From contig DKFQ01000012.1 of assembly GCA_002452425.1 (NCBI GenBank), forward strand, positions 1 to 45,424: a stretch of 45,424 bases of DNA, written 5' to 3'. Each line of letters begins with the position of its first letter. The stretch's first letter is position 1. The translations under genes were made by a program, and so were the position numbers. The notes beneath the pieces are model-generated. The model was not told the DNA's origin and made no database searches. It saw only the letters and a program-made list of their open reading frames with translations. The DNA comes from Sulfurimonas sp. UBA6792 (lineage in GTDB: Bacteria > Campylobacterota > Campylobacteria > Campylobacterales > Sulfurimonadaceae). Shown piece by piece: positions 24,217 through 33,513 of the stretch.

Positions 24217-24633
24217 TTATATGTTTTGTTTGAAGTTGTAGAGGAGTTCTACGACTTCGCTTGGGTTGGCAGCAAACTCATGAGGCTGCATCTTTTTGTC
24301 TAAAAACTCGCTAAAACCTTCTAGCGACTTTTTGTCTTCTAGGGTGAGGTACTTAAATCCCATCGACCACTCGCCAAAAGTGCGCTCCTCTATCTCGCTT
24401 TGGTCTATCTCAAAACAGTTGCGATGTCGCTCGTCTTTGATGATTTTGTTGTAAAGCGCGATAACATCGCTCTGCTCCCCCTCTAAGACTTGAAAAAAGT
24501 TTCCATTGGCATAGAGCAACATTCCTGTGAGATTTTTCTCTTTGTTCTTCTCGCGGCTCTGTTTTAAGAGCTCAAGAAGCTCCTCTTGGTGCATCTCTTT
24601 GGTTGCACTACTTACATAAACTAAACGTATCAT
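24217..24633 (-). CDS. BLUF-domain blue-light photoreceptor
   Basis: The 138-residue protein is a short BLUF protein: the FAD-binding domain is complete and only a C-terminal helical cap follows. The photoactive residues are all present: Tyr6 (LVYVSS), Asn34 (NLTGMLLY), Gln48 (FFQVLEG), and Trp89/Met91 (EWSMGF). Blue light rearranges the Tyr-Gln hydrogen bonding around flavin; there is no EAL or cyclase output, so it must signal through protein contacts. GGAGGT lies upstream. It is 18 bp downstream of the large hybrid kinase in one operon, making that kinase or the HD-GYP regulator its likely partner. Partner choice is inference. Confidence 0.93.
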   Translation of the reverse strand: MIRLVYVSSATKEMHQEELLELLKQSREKNKEKNLTGMLLYANGNFFQVLEGEQSDVIALYNKIIKDERHRNCFEIDQSEIEERTFGEWSMGFKYLTLEDKKSLEGFSEFLDKKMQPHEFAANPSEVVELLYNFKQNI

Positions 24634-24651
24634 TTGTTTTACCTCCTTTTT

Positions 24652-27600
24652 TTAAGATGGGATTTTGCACCCTAAAAGTATCTCTTTTGCTGTTTCAAAC
24701 TCATACGCATTTATCGCTTCTAAAAGCGCTTGCGCCTCTTTGGCAAAGCCCAAATCTTCTAGAAGCGGTGCGATTTTCTCGATACCACCTAGTGCCTCAG
24801 CGTCGTACTCATCTAAAAGCGTTACGACGTTTTTGATGTCATGTTTGAGCTCTTCTCTTTGGGCACCTACAAGCGTGTGGTGTTCTTGTTTTTCCTCTAT
24901 GGTATCTGCAAAAAAATCAGTTATGTTTTTGATGACGCTGCTAAGCTCCTCTTTTGCCAGTGGGATGAGAAGCTTTGCGCTTTGTTCGTCTGCACTTTTG
25001 AGCTTCTCTTCTATCTCTTTGGTGAGGTTAAAGAGGGTCATTGCGCCGATATTTCCTGCCAATCCTTTGAGTGTGTGCGTCTCTCTGCGGGCATCTTCAC
25101 GTTGCTCTTGTGCGAGGAGTTTGTTTATCTCCTCTATCCAGATGCCTTGTGTTTGGGCAAAACGCTTGAGCATCTTTTGTAAAAAAGCAACATCTCCGCC
25201 TGCACGCTCAAGAGCATTTTTAAGGTCTAAACCATTTATCTTAAAGTCGAGTTCATTTTCGACTTTTGCGCTACTCTCATACGTATCTTGTTGTGATGGT
25301 TTATGCTGTGGCGTGATCCATTTTGCCATCGTCTCAAAGAGAACTCTTACATCGATAGGCTTAGAGACATGGTCGTTCATACCACTCTCAAGGGAGAGTT
25401 TTCTATCTGACTCCATCGCATTGGCGCTGAGTGCAAGGATGGGAACATCGGGGTAGCTAGAGCTTTGACGTATGAGTTTTGTCGCTTCGTAACCATCCAT
25501 GATAGGCATTTGGCAGTCCATCAAGATACCGTCATAGTTGATGTTTTTTGCCATCTCGTATGCCTCTTTGCCGTTGCTTGCAACATCGACTAAGATACCG
25601 ATTTTCTCTAGTACCTCCATGGCAAACTCTTGGTTGAGCGCGTTATCCTCTACAAGAAGCACATACGCCCCCTTGAGAAGTGTTTGGGCGTCAATGAGTG
25701 AGATGTTTTTATACTCCTCTTGTTTTGGTGGCGCTATGACATGCGAGGAGTTTATGATAGTGTCAAAGAGAGAAGATGGGGTGACTGGCTTTGTGATGAA
25801 GCCTTCGATTTGGAGCCCTTTTGCTTTTTGCATCATCTCATCTTTGTCGTACGCCGTAACCATGATGAAAGTTGGGAGCGGGGTTAGGAGTGCATCCTCT
25901 TTTATCATCTTGATGGTATCGACGCCATCGAGTTTTGGCATCATCCAGTCGATAAGTACGAGCTCATACGGGCTTGCTTCTCTTTGTGCCGCTTGGAGCA
26001 TCTCGATCGCCTCTTCGCCTCCGCTTGCTGTTGCAACTTCAAACTTAAGAGAGCGAAGCATACTCTCCAAAATCTCACGTGCTGCATCGTTGTCATCTAC
26101 TATCAACACTTTTGGAAGATGGTTGTTTTTGATGTGAAGAAACTCTTTTTGCTTCTCTTGGAGTTTGAGTCTTATCTTAAAGCCAAAGGTACTTCCTTCG
26201 CCATAAACACTCTTTACCCAGATATTTCCATCCATCTGCTCTACAAGATACTTCGAGATAGTAAGCCCCAGTCCTGTGCCGCCATACTGTCTTGTGGTAG
26301 AGGAGTCTGCTTGGGAGAAGGCTTGGAAGAGTTTTTGTTGCTGCTCTTGGCTAAGCCCGATACCCGTGTCGCTAACATCAAACTCTAAGACGCACTCTGT
26401 TGCATTTTTGGCGATAAGCTTGATCTGTATCTTAATCTCCCCTTTTTCGGTGAACTTAACAGCGTTGGAGACGAGGTTTGTCAAAATCTGCTCGATTCTA
26501 AGCGGGTCGCCAAGAAGAAGTGTCGGCAGTGCGGCGTCCATATCAAAGAGAAGTTCAAGCCCTTTGTTTTGAATCTTTAAGATGTTGAGGCTAGAGACAT
26601 TTTCAAGGACATCTTCAAGGTTAAAGGGTATCTCTTCAAAGTTCATCTTTCCTGATTCGATTTTAGAAAAATCCAAAATATCGTTGATGATGCCTAGAAG
26701 ATTTTTGGCTGCCGTGTCTATCTTGTTGAGGTAGTTTTTCTGTTTGGCATCAATCGCATTGGAGAGGGCGAGATGGGTCATACCGATGATGGCATTCATG
26801 GGTGTGCGTATCTCGTGGCTCATATTTGCCAAAAAAGCACTCTTTGTTTTGGTTGCCTCTTCAGCTGCTCTTTTTGCTGCTTCAATCTGTAAAAAGCGCT
26901 CTTTTTCTAGTGAGATATCCTCGATGGTTGCGACGATGCCCTCATCGATATTCTTTGGATTGATGAGCTTCATATGGGATTTGACCCAAAAAACTTCACC
27001 ATTTTTTCTCTTAAACTCTACCTCCCATGTCGCTATATCTCCATTTGCAACAAGCGAGTACATAGAGCCTACATACGCATAGTCCTCATCACTGAGATAC
27101 CAGTTTCTAGTTGCGTTGCCTAAAATCTCTGAGCGTGTGTAGCCAAGCATCGCACAAACGACATCGTTTGCTTTGATGACTTTTCTCTCTTTGAGCAGGA
27201 GAATGCCGACGGTTGCAGACTGAAAAATCGCTTCGTTTTGCGCGCTTAAGAGGGAGATTTCATGGGTTCTTTGCACTACGATGTTTTCGAGATTTCGCAT
27301 CAGTTTTTGAAGCTCAACTTCAGCTGTTACATCATTACGGATAGAGATATAACCTACTTTGTTCCCTTTGTAGTCATACTCAGGTTCTATGGTGCTATCA
27401 ACCCAGTAGTAGCCGCCATCGCGTTTTTTGTTGATAACCCTTCCTCTCCACACTTTGCCAGATGCGATGGTTTTCCACATATCTTCATAGACTTTTGGGT
27501 CGTTGTCTGGGTGTTTGGAGATACGGTGGTTTTTGCCCATCAAGTACTCTTTGGTATTGCCGCTGATACGGCAAAATGCGTTACTCGCATCGGTGATGTT

Positions 27601-28578
27601 TCCATCCAAATCTGTTCGTGAACTGATAACGTGTTCATCAAAAAATCTCAAAATTTTCGAGAGTTCAAAAGTCTTTTTTTCAACCTCTTTTTTGAGTTGT
27701 TTGTTCCAGTAGAAAAACAGAAGCGGCAAAACAATCGCTAAAAAAAGAAGTGAAACAAGAAGCAGATAGTTAGTAGGGGTTTTTTCTATTCTCAAATCAA
27801 CCCACTCTTTGACCATCTGCGAGTATTCTAAGGGTGTCATAGAGGCGAGAACTTTGTTTATGATGCCAACAAAGGGCGCAAACTCCTCTTTAAGCTCAAA
27901 ACCAAGCTCCATATAGTGGTGGGTTTCACCCACGATTTGAAGGTGGTGGTACCCATGTGTCGCTATCTCATACGAAGCGATGGTGATGGAGGCGAGTGCC
28001 GCATCGATTTTGCCAGAGGAGAGAGCTTCAAAAAGCTCATGAAGATTTTTGTGGTAAACAAAGTTGAGATGTTTGTATCTTTTTATCAGTGGGTCAACAA
28101 AAGTGTAGTCTCGCACAACACCTATTTTCTTATCTACAAGCTCCCCTAAATCTGGAATATAACTTGTTTTATTTTTTGTTTTTACGATGACAACAAGGCT
28201 TCTGTAAAACGGCTCACTCATGAGGTATCTGCTTTTTTCTCTGCCATCGTTGATGTAGTTGGTTGTCATATCTACTTCGCCGCGATGGAGTTTCATAGTG
28301 GTGTCTTGCCATGAAGAAGCCATGGTTTTTTGAAACTTTACACCGGTTTTTTGTTCGATAAAAGCAAGATAGTTTGCTGCGATACCTGTGTAGTTGCCAC
28401 TTGTATCATAGCCTTCATAGGGGAGATAGTCTGGGTCGCCTGCAAAACGGATGGTTGGATGTTTGGCAAGCCACTCCTTCTCCTCTTGCGTAAAGGAGAG
28501 CTCTTTTGGCTCTTGCGCGGCAGAGCAAGAGAGTGCAAAAAAAGTAAGAAAGAGAAGTAAAAAAGAGATGTTTTTCAT
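24652..28578 (-). CDS. BvgS/EvgS-type hybrid sensor kinase (SBP-PAS-PAS-HK-REC-REC-Hpt)
   Basis: The 1308-residue kinase has a signal peptide (1-20) and a periplasmic solute-binding domain (about 30-260, SBP_bac_3 type, FAGDPDYLPYEGYD). A TM helix (271-292) is followed by two PAS domains (about 310-420 and 445-555), HisKA with His588 (MSHEIRTP), and HATPase (NLVSNAVKF, DTGIG, GGTGLGL). Then come receiver 1 with Asp877, receiver 2 with Asp1021 and a C-terminal Hpt with His1168 (ETHTLKG). All phosphorelay residues are intact. The first PAS resembles the stand-alone PAS at 5603-6010. It follows the HD-GYP regulator by 3 bp and precedes the BLUF gene by 18 bp. The ligand of the periplasmic domain is unknown. 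Confidence 0.94.
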   Translation of the reverse strand: MKNISFLLLFLTFFALSCSAAQEPKELSFTQEEKEWLAKHPTIRFAGDPDYLPYEGYDTSGNYTGIAANYLAFIEQKTGVKFQKTMASSWQDTTMKLHRGEVDMTTNYINDGREKSRYLMSEPFYRSLVVIVKTKNKTSYIPDLGELVDKKIGVVRDYTFVDPLIKRYKHLNFVYHKNLHELFEALSSGKIDAALASITIASYEIATHGYHHLQIVGETHHYMELGFELKEEFAPFVGIINKVLASMTPLEYSQMVKEWVDLRIEKTPTNYLLLVSLLFLAIVLPLLFFYWNKQLKKEVEKKTFELSKILRFFDEHVISSRTDLDGNITDASNAFCRISGNTKEYLMGKNHRISKHPDNDPKVYEDMWKTIASGKVWRGRVINKKRDGGYYWVDSTIEPEYDYKGNKVGYISIRNDVTAEVELQKLMRNLENIVVQRTHEISLLSAQNEAIFQSATVGILLLKERKVIKANDVVCAMLGYTRSEILGNATRNWYLSDEDYAYVGSMYSLVANGDIATWEVEFKRKNGEVFWVKSHMKLINPKNIDEGIVATIEDISLEKERFLQIEAAKRAAEEATKTKSAFLANMSHEIRTPMNAIIGMTHLALSNAIDAKQKNYLNKIDTAAKNLLGIINDILDFSKIESGKMNFEEIPFNLEDVLENVSSLNILKIQNKGLELLFDMDAALPTLLLGDPLRIEQILTNLVSNAVKFTEKGEIKIQIKLIAKNATECVLEFDVSDTGIGLSQEQQQKLFQAFSQADSSTTRQYGGTGLGLTISKYLVEQMDGNIWVKSVYGEGSTFGFKIRLKLQEKQKEFLHIKNNHLPKVLIVDDNDAAREILESMLRSLKFEVATASGGEEAIEMLQAAQREASPYELVLIDWMMPKLDGVDTIKMIKEDALLTPLPTFIMVTAYDKDEMMQKAKGLQIEGFITKPVTPSSLFDTIINSSHVIAPPKQEEYKNISLIDAQTLLKGAYVLLVEDNALNQEFAMEVLEKIGILVDVASNGKEAYEMAKNINYDGILMDCQMPIMDGYEATKLIRQSSSYPDVPILALSANAMESDRKLSLESGMNDHVSKPIDVRVLFETMAKWITPQHKPSQQDTYESSAKVENELDFKINGLDLKNALERAGGDVAFLQKMLKRFAQTQGIWIEEINKLLAQEQREDARRETHTLKGLAGNIGAMTLFNLTKEIEEKLKSADEQSAKLLIPLAKEELSSVIKNITDFFADTIEEKQEHHTLVGAQREELKHDIKNVVTLLDEYDAEALGGIEKIAPLLEDLGFAKEAQALLEAINAYEFETAKEILLGCKIPS

Positions 28579-28581
28579 GGA

Positions 28582-29715
28582 CTACTCCCGTGCAAAGAGA
28601 CTAAGATGCTCTTTTTTCTTTTGGAGTTCATCTTCAGCATCGGCATATCTGAGTGCGACTTCTAAAAAGGTGTCTTGTATCTCTAAAAAGGCATCAAATA
28701 TATCTGGATCAAAGTGCGTACCTCTGCCCTCTCGCATGATGGCAACGCCTTTTTCATGGCTTACGGGCTCTTTATAGACTCTTTTGCTAATGAGCGCATC
28801 ATAAACATCTGCAACTGCCATGATTCTGGCACTCAAAGGAATCTGCTCCCCCTTTAGTCCCTCAGGATAACCGCTGCCATCAAACTTTTCTTGATGATAG
28901 AGTGTTATCTCTTTGGCGATTTTAAGAAACTTCACCTCAAAGCCCAAATCCTCTTCGGCACGCGCGATAGCCTCTGCGCCGAGTGTTGTATGTGTTTTCA
29001 TAATCTCAAACTCTTCAGGAGTAAAACGCCCTGGTTTGAGGAGGATGCTATCGGGAATGCCTACTTTGCCGATGTCGTGGAGTGGTGCAGACATAAAGAG
29101 TGTTTTTATCATGGTATCATCAAGAAAGGGTGCAAATTTTGGATTTTTTTGGAGGTGTTGTGCTAGAAGTTTGACATAGTGCTGGGTACGTTTGATGTGG
29201 TTGCCCGTGTCGGAGTCGCGCGTCTCTGCCAAAGAAGCAAGTGCTGAGATGGTGACCTCTTGGATAGCGCTAATCTCCTCGGTTCTCTTTTGTACCTCTG
29301 CATCAAGAAAGCTGTTTTGGTTTTTCAAAAAATCCGCCGCCGCTTTGTTCTCAAGCTGTGTTTTGATGCGCGCCATCATAATGGCAGGAGAGATGGGTTT
29401 GGTGACATAGTCGGATGCACCTAACTCTAACCCGTGCTTTTCATCCTCTGCATCACTGAGTGCTGTGAGAAAAATAATAGGGATATCTCTTGTTGCCTCA
29501 TCTTCTTTGATGCGGCGTAGTGTCTCGTAACCATCCATGTGAGGCATCAAGATGTCAAGGAGGATAAGGTCTGGGCGTTGGTCACTTGAGATGACTTTGA
29601 GCGCTTTTTCGCCGCTGTTTGCCACTTTTACTTTGTACTTCTGCTTTAAGAGATTGGAGAGAAGCATAAGATTGTCAGGCGCGTCATCAACTACTAAAAT
29701 CGTTTTTTGGTTCAT
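28582..29715 (-). CDS. Response regulator with HD-GYP cyclic-di-GMP phosphodiesterase domain
   Basis: The 377-residue protein joins a receiver (Asp54, LLDILMP; Lys106) to an HD-GYP domain. The metal-binding HD is His213-Asp214 (LHDIGKVGIPDS), with TRDSDTGNHIKRTQHY, HTTLGAEAI and the signature HQEKFDGSGYPEG (274-286), so it should hydrolyse cyclic-di-GMP. RBS AGAGG precedes the ATG, and a promoter with tandem GCGACAC repeats lies 41-70 bp upstream. It is the first gene of the operon with the BvgS-type kinase and BLUF, and is the obvious output of that kinase. Confidence 0.95.
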   Translation of the reverse strand: MNQKTILVVDDAPDNLMLLSNLLKQKYKVKVANSGEKALKVISSDQRPDLILLDILMPHMDGYETLRRIKEDEATRDIPIIFLTALSDAEDEKHGLELGASDYVTKPISPAIMMARIKTQLENKAAADFLKNQNSFLDAEVQKRTEEISAIQEVTISALASLAETRDSDTGNHIKRTQHYVKLLAQHLQKNPKFAPFLDDTMIKTLFMSAPLHDIGKVGIPDSILLKPGRFTPEEFEIMKTHTTLGAEAIARAEEDLGFEVKFLKIAKEITLYHQEKFDGSGYPEGLKGEQIPLSARIMAVADVYDALISKRVYKEPVSHEKGVAIMREGRGTHFDPDIFDAFLEIQDTFLEVALRYADAEDELQKKKEHLSLFARE

Positions 29716-29755
29716 TTTTTACCTCTTGTTTTACATAGCAACATTCTAAGCAAAT

Positions 29756-29785
29756 CTTATAACAAAAGTGTCGCAGAAGTGTCGC
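29756..29785 (-). promoter_or_regulatory. Promoter of the HD-GYP/hybrid kinase/BLUF operon, tandem heptamers
   Basis: On the minus strand two GCGACAC heptamers (29785-29779 and 29774-29768) lie 11 bp apart, followed six bases later by TATAAG (29761-29756). The start would fall about 35 bp before the ATG at 29715. The block matches the promoter at 21491-21522 in 17 of 18 positions across the heptamers. Confidence 0.65.
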
Positions 29786-29800
29786 GCTTGAGAAGATTTT

Positions 29801-30907
29801 TTATATTTTTTTTGGAAGTGTGATTTCAAAACATGCTCCTTGCTCTTTGTTTGTGGCAACAATGGTACCTTTGAGACGTTTTGTGGCTAGGATGCGGCAC
29901 ATATACAGACCGATTCCAGACCCTTTTTTCTCCTCTTTGGTGGTGAAGTATTTGTCAAAAATCTTCTCTAAAAGCTCCTCTTTGATACCCCCTGCATTGT
30001 CGCAAAGAAGGAGTTTGACCTGTTCTTGTTCTTCTACAAAACGGATGGTTATCTCTTTTTTGCCCTCCTGCTTTGCAAGTGCATCGATGCTGTTGCTTAA
30101 GATGTTCATCACTATTTGGATAAGGTCGTTTTTAAAGAGCGGCATCTCAAAGTCTGCAACATCCACATCAAGCGCAATATCAAAAAGATGCAACTTAGAG
30201 CCGATAAGCTCGATAGTCTGCTCTACGATTGTTTTGATGTTTTGTGTATGCGCTTGGCTCTCTTCGTGTAAAAAATCTCTAAAATCATCCATTGTTTGGG
30301 AGAGGTGCTCTACGGAAGACTCTATCCCCTCAAGTGCGCTATCAAGCTCTTTGAGGTTGAGATTGTCCAGCATCATATCTATGCGGATGTTCGCACTTGA
30401 CATAGAGATCATAGAGATGGGCTGTTTCCACTGATGGACGATGTTTTCAAGCATTTCGCCCAAAATCGCCATTTTGGACTGTTGGAGTAAAAGCGTCTCT
30501 TTCTCATCGATAATCTCTTTGAGTGAATCTTGAAACTGTTTGAGTTTGACATGCGTACCCACGCGCGCTTTGAGTACGGGAGGGGAGACGGGCTTGATGA
30601 CATAGTCCACCGCGCCGAGTTCAAGACCTTTGAGCATATCATCCTCTTGTTGGAGTGCTGTGAGGAAGATAACGGGTATCTCTTTGAGTGTATCCTCGGC
30701 TTTGAGAAGTGTGCAGAGTTCATACCCATCCATCTGCGGCATCAAGATATCAAGCAAGATAAGGTCTGGCTTTTTGCCGCTTTGTAGGTAAGAGAGTGCT
30801 TTATGCCCGCTGTTTGCTACTTTGACGCTGTACTCATTTTTGAGTATTTGTGCGATGATATCAAGGTTTTGAGCAGAGTCATCTACAAGAAGAATCGTTG
30901 GTTTCAT
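29801..30907 (-). CDS. Receiver-histidine kinase fusion (REC-HK)
   Basis: The 368-residue soluble protein begins with a receiver (Asp53, LLDILMP; Lys105) close in sequence to that of the HD-GYP regulator. A short coiled coil follows, then a kinase core: His158 in IVHQWKQPISMISM, N-box IVMNILSNSIDAL, DNAGG and GSGIGLYM. It lacks sensor and membrane segments, so its input is probably phosphorylation of its receiver or interaction with other kinases. It ends 85 bp before the next operon and starts 11 bp after the PAS kinase. RBS AAGGAA. Confidence 0.92.
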   Translation of the reverse strand: MKPTILLVDDSAQNLDIIAQILKNEYSVKVANSGHKALSYLQSGKKPDLILLDILMPQMDGYELCTLLKAEDTLKEIPVIFLTALQQEDDMLKGLELGAVDYVIKPVSPPVLKARVGTHVKLKQFQDSLKEIIDEKETLLLQQSKMAILGEMLENIVHQWKQPISMISMSSANIRIDMMLDNLNLKELDSALEGIESSVEHLSQTMDDFRDFLHEESQAHTQNIKTIVEQTIELIGSKLHLFDIALDVDVADFEMPLFKNDLIQIVMNILSNSIDALAKQEGKKEITIRFVEEQEQVKLLLCDNAGGIKEELLEKIFDKYFTTKEEKKGSGIGLYMCRILATKRLKGTIVATNKEQGACFEITLPKKI

Positions 30908-30918
30908 AGGAGTTCCTT

Positions 30919-32019
30919 TTAGGTTGCGGGGAGGTCTATGTAGAAACAGACACCACCGTTTTTGTTCTCAAACCAGATTTTGCCTCTGAGATGTTTTTGA
31001 ACAATAATCTTAGAGACATAAAGCCCCAGTCCCGTTCCTATAAGCGTCTCTTTGCTTGAGATGTAGGGGTCAAAGAGGCGCGTATGCATCTCTGCTGGAA
31101 TCCCTCCTGCATTGTCGCAGATGGAGAGTAAAACAGAGCTCTCTTTGTCCTGTGCCATAAGGGTTATCTCTTTTTTTGAGCGCTCTTGCTTGTTAAAAGC
31201 CTCATCGGAATTGGTGAGGATGTTGAGTACGACTTGAAGAAGCTCTTTGGCATGAAGCATGAGGTGCTTTTGGGAGTGGTCGATGATGTGTACCTCTATG
31301 CCATTTTTTTGCAAATCTGTTGCGAGGATACTGTGCGCCTCTTGCATGATTTGAACTACTTTTATCTTCTGTTTCTCTTTTTGGGGTTTGAAAAAATTGC
31401 TAAAGTCGTTGATGGTGTTGGAGAGATACTCAGACTGCTCTAAAATCTCTTGAAGGTGGGTTTGCGTGCTCTCTTTGTCAAAATCCCCCAACTCCAAATC
31501 AACAAGCATGTTGTTGACACCCATAGATATGACGCCAAGAGGCTGTCTCCAGTGGTGCGCAATCATGGCAATCATCTCACCGATGGCGGCATGGCGTGAC
31601 TGGGCTATCATCACCTCTTGCGCATCTTTGTACTTCTCTTTTGCAAGCTCTATCTCAGAGATGTCGTTAAGCAAGATGACATAACCAAAAAGCTCTTTTT
31701 GCAAATCTTTGAGCGTTTTGATTTTGATGTTAAAGAGAAGCTCTTTGTGCTCCTGCGCGATGAGGTGCGTGAACTCATAGGGTGCATCATCTGTGGTATT
31801 TTGGATTTCATGCTCTATCCATGCGAGTTCAAATGGGAGGAGTTTGTTTGCATTTTTTCCAAAACTCATGCCATCAAAAAAGAGGTTTGCCGCACTCTGG
31901 TTATAGTCAACAAGCATGAGCTCTTTGGAGATGATGAGTGCCGCACATGTAAAGTGCTCAAATGCGACGAGGTAGGCGCTGCACTCATTGTAAATCTTCT
32001 CTTTGTGTTCTGCTCTCAT
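30919..32019 (-). CDS. Soluble PAS-domain histidine kinase
   Basis: The 366-residue protein has a divergent N-terminal PAS-like domain (about 18-125, LMLVDYNQSAANLFF ... GYVILLNDISE) and a kinase core of the HWRQPL type. The phospho-acceptor is His155 (IAHHWRQPLGVISM), with N-box VVLNILTNSDEAF, DNAGG and GTGLGLYVS. No transmembrane segment is present, so it senses a cytosolic signal. GAGGAG six bases before the ATG supports the start. It is one base after the REC-PilZ gene and 11 bp before the REC-kinase gene, so the three are likely one unit. Confidence 0.92.
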   Translation of the reverse strand: MRAEHKEKIYNECSAYLVAFEHFTCAALIISKELMLVDYNQSAANLFFDGMSFGKNANKLLPFELAWIEHEIQNTTDDAPYEFTHLIAQEHKELLFNIKIKTLKDLQKELFGYVILLNDISEIELAKEKYKDAQEVMIAQSRHAAIGEMIAMIAHHWRQPLGVISMGVNNMLVDLELGDFDKESTQTHLQEILEQSEYLSNTINDFSNFFKPQKEKQKIKVVQIMQEAHSILATDLQKNGIEVHIIDHSQKHLMLHAKELLQVVLNILTNSDEAFNKQERSKKEITLMAQDKESSVLLSICDNAGGIPAEMHTRLFDPYISSKETLIGTGLGLYVSKIIVQKHLRGKIWFENKNGGVCFYIDLPAT

Positions 32020-32020
32020 G

Positions 32021-33511
32021 CTATGCTCCTCTAAGCTTTTTAAACTCTCGGATAAGCTCTAGTTGCCTTCTGGAGATATATTCAACGATTTTTTGCTCCT
32101 CCTCTTTTGTGGGGGAGAGTAAAAAAACGACATCGTATGCATCCTCCTTCTCCTCAAATCTGAGCGGTTTTGCACTCCCTTTTATCTCAAAACTCTGTTC
32201 AGAAGCGGTGAGGTTGGTAGTAAGCGCAAACTCTGCGGCGCTTTTGGTGGGAGGTAAAGCGGGCATAGAGAGTTTTATGGAGTTGATGGAGATATCTAAC
32301 ACCTCGCCGCTAAACTCTCTCTGGTGTAAAACAAGCGTTGCGTGCGTGCCACTGGCTGGAGAGAGTCTAGGAAACTTTCTTTGTGAGGGAGAACGCTCTA
32401 TCTGCTCAAAGGTGTCAAGGACTAAAAGGTGCTCCTCTTCAAGAGAGTTGATGACTTTGCAGTTCAAATCTTTACTAAAAAGCGGGCTTCTTAGAACAAC
32501 GTTTCTTTGCAATGAGGCTGCTTTTACTTGTGTGGCTTCGGTTTTGACAACAATGCTTTTGTCGTATATCTCATGGATGGTAGCGGGGTTGACGATGTTA
32601 AGACCCTTGTAAAAACTCAGAAGTTTGATCTCCTCGTTGTTCTCTTTGATGACTTTGAGAATCTGCATGATGCTCTTGAGGTCATGCTGTGGGTACTTAG
32701 GCTCACTGCTCTCTTGGATATCAAAACTAGCAAGTGAGAGCCCCGTAATGTCGCTCAGTGAGACGATAATCTCATCATGCGTGTCTGGAACTGCATTTGC
32801 ACTGACTAAAAAGTGGTGTTTTTGGTCTGATACAGACAAAAGAGCGTTAAAAAACTTCGTCATCTCAGCAGTGATTTTGTCAAACCACGCACCCTTGGCA
32901 TCGTCACACAAATACCCCTCTTTTTGCTCCATCAAAGAGCCTAACGAAGCGTACTTTTGAGTAAACTCTGCGATATCTTTTACCTTGAAAAACTCCAAAA
33001 AGAGGTGGTTGGCGATTTTGAGCTCCCCTTTTTTGAAGAAGAGTAAAAGAGAGTTTTGGGAGTGAAAAATCTTTTGCACATACTCTTCAAAACCCTCTTG
33101 TTTGTCCTCTACTTGGATGGAGGTAACACACTCGATGAGCGCATCGGTAAGCACTTGGATAGTGATGGGCTTTTTGAGATACTTAAAAACCCCAATCTCG
33201 ATGGCTTGCATCAACTTCTCTTTGTCATCATAAGCGCTTGTGATGATAATCTTTACATCAGGGTTTATTGCTTTGATTTTGCGTGCCATCTCAAGCCCAT
33301 TTAAGATAGGCATGGAGATGTCGGTGACGACGATATCGGGTTTGTGTTTTTCAAACATCTCTACTCCCTCACCGCCATCTTGCGCAGTGAGGGTATTTTC
33401 GAAAAACTTTCTAAAGAGTGTAGAAGCCTGCTCGCGCATCTTGTCGCTATCTTCTACATATAAAAGGGTGAGATTTTTTGCTAACTCTTTTAAAATATGT
33501 AACTTTTCCAT
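32021..33511 (-). CDS. Response regulator with C-terminal PilZ domain
   Basis: The 496-residue protein has a receiver (phospho-Asp64, VVTDISMP; Lys113/114), a middle region of about 150 residues resembling a PAS domain (LLLFFKKGELKIANHLFLEFF ... SLSDITGL), a linker, and a PilZ domain with the cyclic-di-GMP-binding RxxxR (R378-R382, RKFPR) and DxSxxS at 406 (DISINS, in place of DxSxxG). It should link phosphorylation to cyclic-di-GMP, complementing the HD-GYP enzyme next door. I start at ATG 33511; TTG 33515-33517, with AGAGG four bases upstream, is an alternative and would overlap the SRPBCC stop. Confidence 0.87.
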   Translation of the reverse strand: MEKLHILKELAKNLTLLYVEDSDKMREQASTLFRKFFENTLTAQDGGEGVEMFEKHKPDIVVTDISMPILNGLEMARKIKAINPDVKIIITSAYDDKEKLMQAIEIGVFKYLKKPITIQVLTDALIECVTSIQVEDKQEGFEEYVQKIFHSQNSLLLFFKKGELKIANHLFLEFFKVKDIAEFTQKYASLGSLMEQKEGYLCDDAKGAWFDKITAEMTKFFNALLSVSDQKHHFLVSANAVPDTHDEIIVSLSDITGLSLASFDIQESSEPKYPQHDLKSIMQILKVIKENNEEIKLLSFYKGLNIVNPATIHEIYDKSIVVKTEATQVKAASLQRNVVLRSPLFSKDLNCKVINSLEEEHLLVLDTFEQIERSPSQRKFPRLSPASGTHATLVLHQREFSGEVLDISINSIKLSMPALPPTKSAAEFALTTNLTASEQSFEIKGSAKPLRFEEKEDAYDVVFLLSPTKEEEQKIVEYISRRQLELIREFKKLRGA

Positions 33512-33513
33512 CT

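Noticed and set aside
24665..25456. 263-residue serine-rich open frame opposite the large hybrid kinase
   Set aside because: Serine/alanine-rich composition typical of an antisense shadow; the kinase frame holds REC2 and Hpt with all motifs.
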